Shown here: in pieces, positions 7,710 to 15,738 of the stretch
Layout: every line of letters starts with the position of its first letter
How positions within the stretch are numbered: the first letter of the stretch is position 1
Source: Rhodobiaceae bacterium
GTDB lineage: Bacteria > Pseudomonadota > Alphaproteobacteria > Parvibaculales > Parvibaculaceae
Direction of reading: 5' to 3'
Length of the DNA stretch: 64,000 nucleotides
NCBI GenBank assembly: GCA_021404525.1
Contig: JAAWWE010000010.1
Coordinates: 53,245-117,244 of the forward strand
Position numbers and translations under genes: made by a program
Notes under the pieces: generated by a model
The model's input: only the letters and a program-made list of their open reading frames with translations
What the model was told of the DNA's origin: nothing
Databases searched by the model: none

Positions 7710-7753
7710 GCGTTTTCGAACCACAAACATCTGCAACTTTTGTTGAAAACGCT
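7710..7753. repeat. Dispersed intergenic palindrome, copy 1
   Basis: Outer arms GCGTTTTC and GAAAACGC surround an inner CAAA...TTTG pair and the shared core CTGCAAC. It sits in the 64-bp convergent gap between the MoeB-like gene and the dehydrogenase, where a hairpin could end transcription from both sides. Five further copies lie at 9503, 35952, 41701, 43841 and 59276. Confidence 0.85.
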
Positions 7754-7757
7754 TGGG

Positions 7758-8756
7758 TTAGAGAATTGCCGGAATCACCCTGTCTGGCGGCTTGTGTCCG
7801 TCAACCCATGTACGGATGTTGATCAGCACCTTCTCGCCCATCTCCAGACGGCCTTCAATTGTCGCTGATCCCATATGCGGGAGCAGAACAACTTTGCGGT
7901 GATTGATCAGGGCTGGATTGACGGCGGGTTCCTGCTCGAACACATCGAGCCCTGCACCGGCGATCTGGTTGTTTTCCAATGCACGCACGAGCGCATTCTC
8001 ATCAATCACCTCACCGCGCGCGGTATTCACGATATAGGCTTCCGGCTTCATGAGCTTCAGTCGCCGAGAATTGAGAAGGTGATAAGTGGCTGGTGTATGC
8101 GGGCAATTGATAGAGAGAATATCCACCTCTCCGAGCATGCGATCGAGGCTCTCCCAATAGGTGGCACCCAATTCTTCTTCGACCGCCGCGTTTACAGCAT
8201 TGCGGTTGTGGTAGTGGATTTCCAGGCCGAACGCCTTTGCGCGCCGTGCCACCGCCTGCCCGATACGGCCCATGCCGAGTATGCCAAGCTTTTTGCCACC
8301 AATACGTCGCCCCAACATCCAGGTCGGTGACCAGCCACTCCAAGTAGCCGCTCGCTCCTGAAGATAGTCGACGCCCTCCACAAGGCGCCGTGGGACGGAA
8401 AGAATTAGTGCCATCGTCATGTCGGCAGTGTCTTCTGTCAAAACACTCGGCGTATTTGTGACCGTGATGCCGCGGGCAATTGCGCTTTCCACATCAATAT
8501 TGTCAACGCCGGTTCCAAATTGCGCAATCAGGCGAAGCTTATCGCCCGCCTGTGCCATTAGCCGCCCATCGATACGATCTGTGACGGTTGGCACCAGAAC
8601 GTCAGCCTCGCGCATGGCGTTTGCCAGCTGCGATTGGCTCATAGGCTCATCACTCTCATTCAGCCTCGTCTCAAAGAGTTCGCCCAAACGGGTTTCGATC
8701 GCATCCGGCAATTTGCGGGTGACAATAACTAGAGGCTTTTCGGGCGTTGTGGCCAT
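7758..8756 (-). CDS. gyaR: D-isomer-specific 2-hydroxyacid dehydrogenase (glyoxylate/hydroxypyruvate reductase type)
   Basis: NAD(P)H-dependent reductase of small 2-keto acids, most like the glyoxylate reductase branch. 332 aa. The NAD loop is LGMGRIGQAVARRAKAFG. Catalytic Arg lies in NTARGEVIDE, Glu in DVFEQEPAVNP and the catalytic His in LLPHMGSAT, the full D-2-hydroxyacid dehydrogenase set. The N-terminal catalytic lobe contains AQFGTGVDNIDV. It is convergent with the MoeB-like gene across a palindromic repeat and divergent from the SH3 protein. Exact substrate (glyoxylate or hydroxypyruvate) is inferred from family resemblance. Confidence 0.88.
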   Translation of the reverse strand: MATTPEKPLVIVTRKLPDAIETRLGELFETRLNESDEPMSQSQLANAMREADVLVPTVTDRIDGRLMAQAGDKLRLIAQFGTGVDNIDVESAIARGITVTNTPSVLTEDTADMTMALILSVPRRLVEGVDYLQERAATWSGWSPTWMLGRRIGGKKLGILGMGRIGQAVARRAKAFGLEIHYHNRNAVNAAVEEELGATYWESLDRMLGEVDILSINCPHTPATYHLLNSRRLKLMKPEAYIVNTARGEVIDENALVRALENNQIAGAGLDVFEQEPAVNPALINHRKVVLLPHMGSATIEGRLEMGEKVLINIRTWVDGHKPPDRVIPAIL

Positions 8757-8848
8757 GAACAGAAGACGCCTTTCTAAAGGAGTGAGACCCTTTATCTAGC
8801 AGAGCCCGCATATTGTCGCAAAGGCTCCCAGTTCTCCCTTCCCTCGTC

Positions 8849-8877
8849 TTGACCCATTCGGCGCCCGCTTGCATAAG
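8849..8877 (+). promoter_or_regulatory. Candidate sigma-70 type promoter of the SH3-domain gene
   Basis: TTGACC (8849-8854), a 17-bp spacer and CATAAG (8872-8877), about 44 bp before the GTG start at 8921, in the divergent gap with the dehydrogenase gene. Confidence 0.45.
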
Positions 8878-8920
8878 GGTAGAAGTGATTCACAAAGTTG
8901 CTCAGAAACGAGGATTTCCC

Positions 8921-9481
8921 GTGCGCCCTGCGCAGCCCTTTTCTTCTCCTAAACGCGCCCTCTGGGTATGCGGCCTGGCGGTTACCCTAGTCCTCACCTC
9001 CTTTGGTGGGCGGGAGACGGGCGCGCACGCAGAGGAACAGCCGGTTGGCATCGAGACAGGCCTGCCACTGCCCCGGTTTGTGAGTCTAAAAGCCAATAAA
9101 GTGAATGTGCGGGTCGGCCCCAGCCGATCGCACCCGGTTCGCTGGGTCTACCAACGCAAAGGCCTGCCGATCGAGATTCTGGCGGAATTTGAAAATTGGC
9201 GCCGTGTCCGCGATATGGATGGGGATGTGGGCTGGATCTATCACACACTCCTAGACGGGCGACGTCATGGCCTCATCCGTCCATCAAGTAGTGAGGAAAC
9301 CGCCAAGCTGTTTTACGGGCCTGGCGGGACAGGCGATACGATAGCGGCGGCGGAACCCGATGTCGTCGTCGCCCTCGAAGCATGCGGCAGTGACTGGTGC
9401 CTGGCACAAGCCGGTGGCTATACCGGCTGGATCGCAAAGCGTGATCTTTGGGGTGTGTACGCCGACGAACGCTTTGAATAA
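8921..9481 (+). CDS. Secreted bacterial SH3-domain protein
   Basis: A 186-aa exported protein. From the GTG at 8921 (preceded by AGGA) it begins with a basic segment, a hydrophobic stretch around WVCGLAVTLVLTSFGG and a likely signal peptidase site near GAHAEE. Two SH3b-like repeats follow: KANKVNVRVGPSRSHPVRWV with WRRVRDMDGDVGWIYH, and a second with ALEACGSDWCLAQAGGYTGW. Such periplasmic SH3 proteins are thought to bind cell-wall or peptide ligands; no enzymatic domain is present. Longer readings up to 8813 would bury the signal peptide, so the later start is preferred. A palindromic repeat follows the stop. Confidence 0.8.
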   Translation: MRPAQPFSSPKRALWVCGLAVTLVLTSFGGRETGAHAEEQPVGIETGLPLPRFVSLKANKVNVRVGPSRSHPVRWVYQRKGLPIEILAEFENWRRVRDMDGDVGWIYHTLLDGRRHGLIRPSSSEETAKLFYGPGGTGDTIAAAEPDVVVALEACGSDWCLAQAGGYTGWIAKRDLWGVYADERFE

Positions 9482-9502
9482 GCGCTGGCGGTTTTTTCTA
9501 AC

Positions 9503-9545
9503 GCGTTTGCGGACGGAAAACCGCATACACTTTTCCTGCAAACGC
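9503..9545. repeat. Dispersed intergenic palindrome, copy 2
   Basis: Outer arms GCGTTTGC / GCAAACGC and inner arms GGAAAA / TTTTCC. Both arm pairs differ in sequence from copies 1, 4 and 6 but keep their pairing. It almost fills the 65-bp convergent gap between the SH3 gene and the DUF3501 gene. Confidence 0.85.
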
Positions 9546-9546
9546 T

Positions 9547-10140
9547 CTAATCCAGATCGCTACTCAGCGCGGACCGGACTGACTTATTAAGACCGGCCGC
9601 ATGGGCATAGTTCTCATGTCCGATACCAACGGACACAACAACATCTCCATTCTTGAAACTCTCAGCCTGCGCATCGGTTAGATCGAAATGCAGAAAGTGA
9701 ATGGAGGATGTCTTGCCATCATCCTTGGTGCGCTCCACATCTTCTTCGGCACGCGCCGTGATTTTCTGGTCACCCACCTGTAGATAGCATGTCTGTTCCA
9801 CGTGAGAGAGCTGCCGCAACATGCGGTCACGCCGCACTTCATCATCAATTTCAAACATGAGCGTCGCCACCAGATCACGGCCTTGTGGGATCAGTGGATT
9901 ATAGGCCTCGAGCTCATCCTTCATCTGTTCATCGCCGCCACCTTCAATGCGCAACATCTCGTGGATCTGGTGCAGCATGGTGTCATAGTTTTCAAAATAG
10001 AAAGTCGCGCACGGCCCCACCTCCACGCGGCGATCACGTTTGATATCACGCAGACGCGCACGACGGTCATTCCGTTCGCCTTCGTAGGTCTGCATATCAA
10101 GAATATCGTTGGGCGAAATAGATTTCCGGGCAGCACTCAT
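9547..10140 (-). CDS. DUF3501 family protein
   Basis: A 197-aa cytosolic protein with no signal peptide or membrane segment. It opens ISPNDILDMQTYEGERNDRR and contains FYFENYDTMLHQIHEMLRIE, features of DUF3501. This family is regularly found next to a rubrerythrin and a heterodisulfide-reductase-like Fe-S protein, as here. No catalytic function is established. The ATG at 10140 lies 10 bp after the stop of the Fe-S gene and follows GAGAGACG; a TTG 18 bp further upstream would overlap that gene. Likely a partner of the Fe-S protein in peroxide or redox handling, which is inference. Confidence 0.82.
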   Translation of the reverse strand: MSAARKSISPNDILDMQTYEGERNDRRARLRDIKRDRRVEVGPCATFYFENYDTMLHQIHEMLRIEGGGDEQMKDELEAYNPLIPQGRDLVATLMFEIDDEVRRDRMLRQLSHVEQTCYLQVGDQKITARAEEDVERTKDDGKTSSIHFLHFDLTDAQAESFKNGDVVVSVGIGHENYAHAAGLNKSVRSALSSDLD

Positions 10141-10150
10141 TCTACGTCTC

Positions 10151-11518
10151 TCAGTCAATCAGGCCGTAAGCACGGGCCATTATTTCAATCGGGTGTTGGG
10201 CTTGCGGCAGAGGTTTAGGATCTGCGTCTCCGTTGAGCGTCTCTACTTCATGCACCAAATGTTTGGCCGCGAGTGGACAATCAGAGGTCACATATTTGTT
10301 TTCCGTCTTGGCGACATTGCGCGCCGCCGTCTTCCCGACCTTCATGGCGAGATCAAACGTCTCTTTCATCACGCCAAAAGTTCCGCCGTGACCGGAGCAG
10401 CGCTCAACCACGTCTATCTTTGTATCAGGGATGAGGCGCATCATCTCTGCTGATTTCGGTCCCATATTCTGAGCCCGAGCATGGCAGGCAAGATGCGCTG
10501 TTACACCTCCTTCAACAGGAGTCATGCCTTCGGGCAGGCCATCCTTCTTGGCAATGTCGACAACATATTCATCCACATCGAAGGTTGCCTCAGAGAGAGC
10601 TTTTACATTCTCGTCATCAGGCAGAATAAGCGGCCACTCAAATTTCAGCATCAAACCGCAGGATGCCGTGAGCGCGATAATGTCATAGCCCTCATCAATC
10701 AAAGGCTTCAGCTCTGTTGAGACCTTGCGCGCCTGCTCAGCGACTTTTTCTATGTTGCCGCTTTCAAGGTGTGGCATGCCGCAGCAGCCGGGATAGGCAG
10801 GCTGCGTGTCGACACCGATATGAGCGAGCAGTTTCCGTGCAGCTTCGCCAACTGTGGGATTGTTGTAATTTACAAAACAGGTGGCAAAGAGTGCCGCCTT
10901 ACGGCCCGTGCCGGGCGCTTCTGTGTTCACAGTCAGAGTGCCCGCCGCATCCTCTGCCTTCGCGCGCATCATGAAAGTCTTGCCTGCGAACTTCGGTAAT
11001 TCCGCGCGTGCATCAATGCCCGCGACTTTTTCCATCACAGGACGTGTCAATTTGTTGGAGCGCTTTGATCCCCAGTTTGCAATCCCGGCGACCGGTGCTG
11101 CGAGCTTGCCGTTGCGATCCATCTTCGCCAACTGACCCGGCACGAAGGGGGGACCGCCGGCTGCTTTGGTTTCGATCGCGCGGTAGCGCAGCATGAGATG
11201 CGGGAAATCAAGATTGAATTCGTGCGGAGGCACATAGGGACACTTGGTCATGAAACACATGTCGCAGAGTGTGCAGGCGTCCACCACCGGCCCAAAATCA
11301 TCGCTTGAGACACTGTCCAGCTCACCGCTGTCGCTATCATCAATCAGATCGAAGAGCCGCGGAAAACTATCGCAGAGATTGAAGCAACGGCGGCAGCCGT
11401 GGCAGATGTCGAAGACGCGACGAAGCTCTTCATCCAGCTGGTCGCGATTGTAGAAGTCGGGGTTCTGCCAATCGATCGGATGCCGCGTTGGGGCATCCAA
11501 GCTACCTTCTCTGCTCAT
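10151..11518 (-). CDS. GlpC/HdrD-like iron-sulfur oxidoreductase subunit
   Basis: A 455-aa soluble protein with an N-terminal ferredoxin-type pair of 4Fe-4S sites (CHGCRRCFNLC near residue 39 and CTLCDMCFMTKCP near 82). Two cysteine-rich CCG-type modules follow: CFVNYNNPTVG...PGCCGMPHLESGN and HLACHARAQNMG...ERCSGHGGTFGVM. The layout matches GlpC and the HdrD subunit of heterodisulfide reductases. No flavin dehydrogenase partner (GlpA or GlcD type) is adjacent, so electrons probably pass to or from rubrerythrin and DUF3501, its neighbours in the same transcription unit. That partnership is inferred from gene order. Confidence 0.85.
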   Translation of the reverse strand: MSREGSLDAPTRHPIDWQNPDFYNRDQLDEELRRVFDICHGCRRCFNLCDSFPRLFDLIDDSDSGELDSVSSDDFGPVVDACTLCDMCFMTKCPYVPPHEFNLDFPHLMLRYRAIETKAAGGPPFVPGQLAKMDRNGKLAAPVAGIANWGSKRSNKLTRPVMEKVAGIDARAELPKFAGKTFMMRAKAEDAAGTLTVNTEAPGTGRKAALFATCFVNYNNPTVGEAARKLLAHIGVDTQPAYPGCCGMPHLESGNIEKVAEQARKVSTELKPLIDEGYDIIALTASCGLMLKFEWPLILPDDENVKALSEATFDVDEYVVDIAKKDGLPEGMTPVEGGVTAHLACHARAQNMGPKSAEMMRLIPDTKIDVVERCSGHGGTFGVMKETFDLAMKVGKTAARNVAKTENKYVTSDCPLAAKHLVHEVETLNGDADPKPLPQAQHPIEIMARAYGLID

Positions 11519-11556
11519 GCCAGGCTTTCTCTGTTTCTCTTGCGCATGAAAGAAAG

Positions 11557-11584
11557 AGGGCGGTCTATTTGTTTAGACCGCCCT
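11557..11584 (-). terminator. Strong stem-loop between rubrerythrin and the Fe-S gene
   Basis: A perfect 11-bp stem, AGGGCGGTCTA (11557-11567) with TAGACCGCCCT (11574-11584), around a 6-nt loop. On the minus strand it is followed by CTTTCTTTC, so it can act as a terminator after the rubrerythrin gene or as an attenuator and stabilising end that makes rubrerythrin more abundant than the two downstream proteins. Confidence 0.7.
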
Positions 11585-11593
11585 GCACTTACT

Positions 11594-12013
11594 TTAGTCG
11601 TCGAGATTATCGAGGGCTTTTTGGAAACGACCCGCGTGGCTCTTTTCAGCTTTTGCAAGCGTTTCGAACCAGTCTGCGATTTCGTCGAAACCTTCTTCGC
11701 GTGCTGTGCGTGCCATGCCCGGATACATGTCCGTATATTCATGGGTCTCACCAGCAATCGCTGCTTTGAGGTTCAGATCGGTGCTGCCAATGGGCTCACC
11801 GGTTGCCGGGTCGCCCACAGCTTCCAGAAATTCCAGATGGCCGTGCGCGTGGCCGGTTTCGCCTTCCGCGGTTGAGCGGAACACGGTTGCCACATCATTG
11901 TAGCCTTCTACGTCTGCCTTTTGGGCGAAGTAGAGATAGCGGCGGTTTGCCTGGCTTTCGCCTGCAAACGCGTCTTTGAGATTACCTTCGGTCTTTGACC
12001 CTGCTAGCGACAT
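11594..12013 (-). CDS. Rubrerythrin (diiron domain only, no rubredoxin domain)
   Basis: A 139-aa ferritin-like four-helix protein. The diiron ligand motifs are visible in order: [47 protein letters not shown] and [15 protein letters not shown]. The protein ends at residue 139 without the C-terminal CxxC rubredoxin module of classical rubrerythrins, so an outside electron donor is needed for peroxide reduction. The ATG at 12013 follows AGGCGAGGAGAACG, a strong ribosome binding site; the longer frame to 12046 is unlikely. An Irr-box-like palindrome and a good promoter lie just upstream, and irr itself is the next gene. Confidence 0.9.
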   Translation of the reverse strand: MSLAGSKTEGNLKDAFAGESQANRRYLYFAQKADVEGYNDVATVFRSTAEGETGHAHGHLEFLEAVGDPATGEPIGSTDLNLKAAIAGETHEYTDMYPGMARTAREEGFDEIADWFETLAKAEKSHAGRFQKALDNLDD

Positions 12014-12070
12014 TTGCGTTCTCCTCGCCTTTGCGCTTTTCCACACGCCTCCCAGGGCGTATTCACAAAG

Positions 12071-12099
12071 AAGTTAAGACGCGCCAAGAGGTTCGTCAA
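12071..12099 (-). promoter_or_regulatory. Promoter of the rubrerythrin transcription unit
   Basis: Read on the minus strand: -35 TTGACG (12099-12094), a 17-bp spacer and -10 TAACTT (12076-12071). This is a good sigma-70 type match, 58 bp before the rubrerythrin ATG. Confidence 0.6.
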
Positions 12100-12102
12100 C
12101 TC

Positions 12103-12119
12103 TTTATAATTCTTCTAAA
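12103..12119. promoter_or_regulatory. Irr-box (ICE)-like palindrome upstream of rubrerythrin
   Basis: TTTATAATTCTTCTAAA: one mismatch from a symmetric TTTAGAA-N3-TTCTAAA arrangement, the kind of element bound by Irr in Alphaproteobacteria. It ends 3 bp upstream of the -35 box of the rubrerythrin promoter and lies 31 bp downstream of the irr stop codon. A site upstream of -35 is more often used for activation than for repression. Confidence 0.6.
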
Positions 12120-12150
12120 GAGAATGAGTTGCAAAAACAGGTATCAGAAA

Positions 12151-12567
12151 TCAGGAGCTATTGCGCACCCGAACAACCACATCAACGCGGGACAGCTCGG
12201 TGCCTTCTGGCACGTCCGGCAAGCCCGCGACATCAATCATCTGGCCTGAAATATCTGTCAGGCTGCCTTCATCTTCATGGAAGATATGGTGATGATCGGA
12301 GATGTTTGTATCGAAATAGGTCCGCGAACTGTCGACAACAACTTCACGCAGCAGCCCCACCTCTGTGAACTGATGCAGCGTGTTGTAGACAGTGGCGAGC
12401 GACACAGAGACGCCTATCTCCTGCGCCTGCTCGTGCAGGCGCTCAGCGGTCACGTGACAATCGCCCTCGTCAAAAAGCAGCCGTCCAAGCGCCAAGCGCT
12501 GACGGGTGGGCCGTAGTCCCGCCTCACGGAGCCGGGCCAAAGTCTGACTATACGGACGATCTGTCAT
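12151..12567 (-). CDS. irr: Iron response regulator Irr (Fur superfamily)
   Basis: A 138-aa Fur-family regulator of the Irr branch, which in Alphaproteobacteria controls iron and haem genes and is inactivated by haem. It shows the winged-helix segment LREAGLRPTRQRLALGRLLF and the recognition helix VSLATVYNTLHQF. The Irr hallmark His cluster appears as NISDHHHIFHEDE, with no CxxC zinc pair after it. The N-terminal Cys-Pro haem motif of the Bradyrhizobium protein is absent, as in many Irr proteins. The start ATG at 12567 gives the usual N-terminus; the frame upstream is spurious. It is divergent from fabA, an order common in this class. Confidence 0.92.
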   Translation of the reverse strand: MTDRPYSQTLARLREAGLRPTRQRLALGRLLFDEGDCHVTAERLHEQAQEIGVSVSLATVYNTLHQFTEVGLLREVVVDSSRTYFDTNISDHHHIFHEDEGSLTDISGQMIDVAGLPDVPEGTELSRVDVVVRVRNSS

Positions 12568-12865
12568 GTCCAACCTGTCTGTTCTGTGCAACTGGGGCAA
12601 AAACACACCACCAGACGCCACGTCGCAGTTTGTAACGATTACAAACAATACTCTACCATGTGGGAATTGCGGGCGTCTTGTCAAGTATCAGGCTGACCAA
12701 TCGTCAGGTAGACAGATTTGAGCAAAATGGCATTCTTGCCATAAAAATCAAGGGTTTGCGGGGCTTGCCGCGTATGTTACCAAGCGCTCAACAGATGCTG
12801 ACCCGGTTAGAGCCGGAAAACACTAAGTTTGTCAGCAAACAAATGGGCGGGGTGATTGAACGGAC
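12568..12865. other. Divergent irr / fabA intergenic region (298 bp)
   Basis: No gene is seen here. The region must hold the irr promoter (leftward) and the fabA promoter (rightward), and contains a 19-bp near-perfect palindrome at 12628-12646. I find no confident -35/-10 pair for fabA; TTGTCA near 12680 is a weak candidate. Confidence 0.5.
12628..12646. promoter_or_regulatory. 19-bp palindrome in the irr-fabA divergent region
   Basis: GTTTGTAACGATTACAAAC: 9-bp arms with one mismatch around a central G. It lies 61 bp from the irr start and 220 bp from the fabA start, so control of irr is more likely than control of fabA. The bound protein is unknown. It does not match the Irr-box-like element at 12103. 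Confidence 0.5.
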
Positions 12866-13381
12866 ATGGCTGAGCAAAAGTCGAGCTATTCATATGAAGA
12901 CCTGTTGGCATGTGCGCACGGGGAGCTGTTTGGCCCCGGAAATGCGCAATTGCCGCTTCCACCCATGCTGATGATGGACCGCATTACCCAGATTGCGGAT
13001 ACGGGCGGTGCCAATGATAAGGGTCTCATCCGTGCTGAATACGACATCACAGAAGATCGCTGGTTCTTCCCATGTCACTTTGAAGGGGACCCGATTATGC
13101 CAGGCTGTTTGGGCCTTGATGGCATGTGGCAGCTGGTCGGGTTTTATCTTGGCTGGATGGGCGCCCAAGGTAAGGGCCGCGCCATTGGTGTCGGATCAGT
13201 GCGCTTTTCCGGCATGGTGACGCCAGAGGTCAAAAAGATTGAGTATGAGATTGATCTGAAGCGGGTCATCAACCGCAAAATCGTGATGTTGACGGCCGAC
13301 GGTATCTTGAAAGCTGACGGTGAGCCTATCTACAAAGCAGAAGACCTGCGTGTTGTCGTGGAAGGTCCGTCTGACAAGTAA
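12866..13381 (+). CDS. fabA: 3-hydroxydecanoyl-ACP dehydratase/isomerase
   Basis: Dehydrates 3-hydroxydecanoyl-ACP and isomerises trans-2- to cis-3-decenoyl-ACP, the branch point of anaerobic-type unsaturated fatty acid synthesis. 171 aa, standard length. The catalytic His and Asp lie in [20 protein letters not shown]; the N-terminal [10 protein letters not shown] and the strand [13 protein letters not shown] also fit. The start ATG at 12866 gives [10 protein letters not shown]. fabB follows 131 bp downstream and fabI after that, the usual alphaproteobacterial fabA-fabB-fabI set, with irr divergent upstream. Confidence 0.96.
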   Translation: MAEQKSSYSYEDLLACAHGELFGPGNAQLPLPPMLMMDRITQIADTGGANDKGLIRAEYDITEDRWFFPCHFEGDPIMPGCLGLDGMWQLVGFYLGWMGAQGKGRAIGVGSVRFSGMVTPEVKKIEYEIDLKRVINRKIVMLTADGILKADGEPIYKAEDLRVVVEGPSDK

Positions 13382-13398
13382 CTGGGCAGACTAAAAAC

Positions 13399-13472
13399 CG
13401 GACTGAGTAAATTCAGTTCGATTGCGATTTCTCAGAAAAGCCACTTTCGGGTTACAAAAGAAGTAACCGAAA
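13399..13472 (+). other. Two hairpins between fabA and fabB
   Basis: The first is CGGACTGA / TCAGTTCG with a 6-nt loop (13399-13420). The second is TTTCGGGTTAC / GTAACCGAAA with one bulge and a 7-nt loop (13445-13472). Neither has a T-run, so they look like mRNA-processing or stability structures, not terminators. This would allow fabA and fabB to be co-transcribed but expressed at different levels. Confidence 0.45.
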
Positions 13473-13512
13473 TTGATTGCGGGTTCCCCCCGCCCAGCCA
13501 TGGAGTAGAACC

Positions 13513-14730
13513 ATGAGGCGTGTTGTCGTAACCGGAATGGGCATTGTGTCCAGCCTTGGCAATAATGTGCAGGAAGTTGTTTCCAGCCTTCGCGAAGCCA
13601 AGTCAGGTATTGTTAAAGCTGAGAAATACACAGAGCTTGGTTTTCGTAGCCAGGTCCACGGGTCTCTGAAGCTTGACCTGGAAGAAGTGCTCGACCGCAA
13701 GACGCGCCGCTTTATGGGCGATGGTGCTGCTTACACCTATATCGCGATGGATCAGGCGATCCGTGACGCAGGTCTTGAAGATAACGAAGTCAGCAATGAC
13801 CGCACAGGCGCCATTCTGGGCTCCGGCGGGCCATCGACAAAAGCCATCGTTGCAGCAGCCGACATCACTCGGGAAAAGGGCCCCAAACGGATTGGCCCAA
13901 CCAGCGTACCAAAAGCCATGTCGAGTACGGTGTCAGCCAACCTGTCGACCCTCTTTAAGATCAAAGGCCCGAGCTATTCCATCAGCTCTGCGTGCACCAC
14001 TTCAACTCATTGCATCGGAAACGCGGTTGAGCAGATCCAATGGGGCAAGCAAGACATGATGTTTGCCGGTGGTGGCGAGGAACTGGACTGGTCTCTCTCA
14101 TCGCTCTTTGATGCCATGGGTGCCATGTCGTCCAAATATAACGACACACCCGCCGAGGCGAGCCGTGCCTATGACGTGAACCGTGACGGCTTTGTCATCA
14201 CTGGCGGTGGAGGCACTTTGGTGCTTGAAGAACTGGAACATGCAAAAGCCCGTGGCGCGAAAATCTATGCCGAAGTCGTGGGCTATGGTGCCACCTCAGA
14301 TGGCGCCGATATGGTTGCGCCGTCCGGCGAAGGTGCCATACGTGCAATGAAACTCGCGCTCGAAGGCGTGGGCGAAAAAGTCGACTATATCAACCCACAC
14401 GCAACCTCGACGCCTGTTGGTGACATTCCAGAGATCACAGCGATCACAGAAGTGTTTGGTGATGACATGCCACCCATCAGCGCCACCAAGTCTTTGAGCG
14501 GCCACGCTCAAGGAGCGGCAGGGGTGCATGAAGCGATTTATTCTCTTTTGATGATGGAAAGCGGCTTTATTGCCGAATCTGCCAACATCAAGGAAATCGA
14601 TCCGGAAGTTGCGCACGCGAATATCGTCCGGGAACGGATCGACAATGCAGAGCTTAATACCATTCTGTCTAACAGTTTCGGCTTTGGCGGAACCAACGGT
14701 TCGCTTGTTTTCCAACGCTATAACGGTTAA
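13513..14730 (+). CDS. fabB: Beta-ketoacyl-ACP synthase I
   Basis: Condensing enzyme that elongates cis-3-decenoyl-ACP from FabA and so commits it to unsaturated fatty acids. 405 aa. The active Cys is in [17 protein letters not shown], a FabB-type context. The two catalytic His lie in [11 protein letters not shown] and [11 protein letters not shown], with the Lys in SATKSLSGH and the FGFGGTNGS gate at the C-terminus. The ATG at 13513 follows TGGAG; the frame back to 13477 would add 12 residues without support. Second gene of the fabA-fabB-fabI block. Confidence 0.95.
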   Translation: MRRVVVTGMGIVSSLGNNVQEVVSSLREAKSGIVKAEKYTELGFRSQVHGSLKLDLEEVLDRKTRRFMGDGAAYTYIAMDQAIRDAGLEDNEVSNDRTGAILGSGGPSTKAIVAAADITREKGPKRIGPTSVPKAMSSTVSANLSTLFKIKGPSYSISSACTTSTHCIGNAVEQIQWGKQDMMFAGGGEELDWSLSSLFDAMGAMSSKYNDTPAEASRAYDVNRDGFVITGGGGTLVLEELEHAKARGAKIYAEVVGYGATSDGADMVAPSGEGAIRAMKLALEGVGEKVDYINPHATSTPVGDIPEITAITEVFGDDMPPISATKSLSGHAQGAAGVHEAIYSLLMMESGFIAESANIKEIDPEVAHANIVRERIDNAELNTILSNSFGFGGTNGSLVFQRYNG

Positions 14731-14880
14731 CCGCCCGGGGGAGCAGCCGTCTTCGGGCGCCATCGAGTAAAAAGGCACGGCGCTTGCTCCGCTTACAAGT
14801 TGAGTGATCGGAACGTCTCATTTCGGCACACCCTGGTTTTACGGTGGCCGCAACAGATTATTTGAGGAGTGGCATCAGAG

Positions 14881-15735
14881 ATGACACGCGGAAGTGCATT
14901 TCAGTCGGGCGACCTGCTTGCGGGCCGAAAAGGCCTCATTATGGGTGTCGCAAACGACCATTCCATTGCCTGGGGCATCGCCAAGGCGGCGGCGGCTCAT
15001 GGTGCAGAACTCGCGTTCACCTATCAAGGGGAAGCTTTTGGGCGCCGTGTCAAACCTCTGGCAGAGTCTCTGGGGTCAGACCTATTGCTGCCCTGCGATG
15101 TGATGGATGAAGCAAGCCTCGACACACTATTTGATACGCTCAAAGAAAAATGGGGCGAGATTGACTTTGTCGTGCACGCCGTTGCCTATTCCGACAAGAG
15201 CGAGCTCAAAGGCCAGTACGTAGATACGACGCGGGACAATTTCCGTCAGACCATGGAAATCTCCTGCTACTCCTTTACCGACATTGCGCGCCGTGCGTCT
15301 GAAATGATGCCAAATGGCGGCTCCATGATCACGCTCACTTATGCGGGCGCTGAGCGAGTGATGCCGAACTACAATGTTATGGGTGTGGCAAAAGCGGCGC
15401 TGGAAGCCAGCGTGCGGTATCTGTCTGTCGACCTTGGCCGCAAAGGCATTCGCGTCAACGCGCTTTCTGCTGGGCCTATGCGGACACTCGCTGGCTCTGC
15501 CATCGGTTCTGCACGCTATGTGTTCAAGTGGAACAAATCCCACTCACCGCTGAAAGAGACCGTTGAGCTCGACGATGTGGGTGGCTCGGCTCTCTATTTG
15601 CTCTCTGATCTGTCAAAGCGGGTCACCGGTGAGGTCCACCATGTGGACTCCGGCTTCAACATTGTCGGCATGCCGCAATGGGAAGACATGAAGGCCGAAG
15701 AAGCACCAGCGCCAACAAAAAAGGCTGCTGAGTAG
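14881..15735 (+). CDS. fabI: Enoyl-ACP reductase (NADH)
   Basis: Last step of each fatty acid elongation cycle, reducing trans-2-enoyl-ACP. 284 aa from the ATG at 14881. The atypical SDR signature of FabI is clear: MGVANDHSIAWGIAKAAAA at the nucleotide site and the Y-x6-K pair in MPNYNVMGVAKAALE. VVHAVAYSDKSELKGQY is also characteristic. An in-frame GTG at 14869 overlaps the GAGGAG ribosome binding site, so the ATG is preferred. A 36-residue Ala/Glu/Lys-rich tail follows the conserved core. The 150-bp gap after fabB may carry its own promoter. FabI paralogues are frequent in this class. Confidence 0.93.
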   Translation: MTRGSAFQSGDLLAGRKGLIMGVANDHSIAWGIAKAAAAHGAELAFTYQGEAFGRRVKPLAESLGSDLLLPCDVMDEASLDTLFDTLKEKWGEIDFVVHAVAYSDKSELKGQYVDTTRDNFRQTMEISCYSFTDIARRASEMMPNGGSMITLTYAGAERVMPNYNVMGVAKAALEASVRYLSVDLGRKGIRVNALSAGPMRTLAGSAIGSARYVFKWNKSHSPLKETVELDDVGGSALYLLSDLSKRVTGEVHHVDSGFNIVGMPQWEDMKAEEAPAPTKKAAE

Positions 15736-15738
15736 ACC

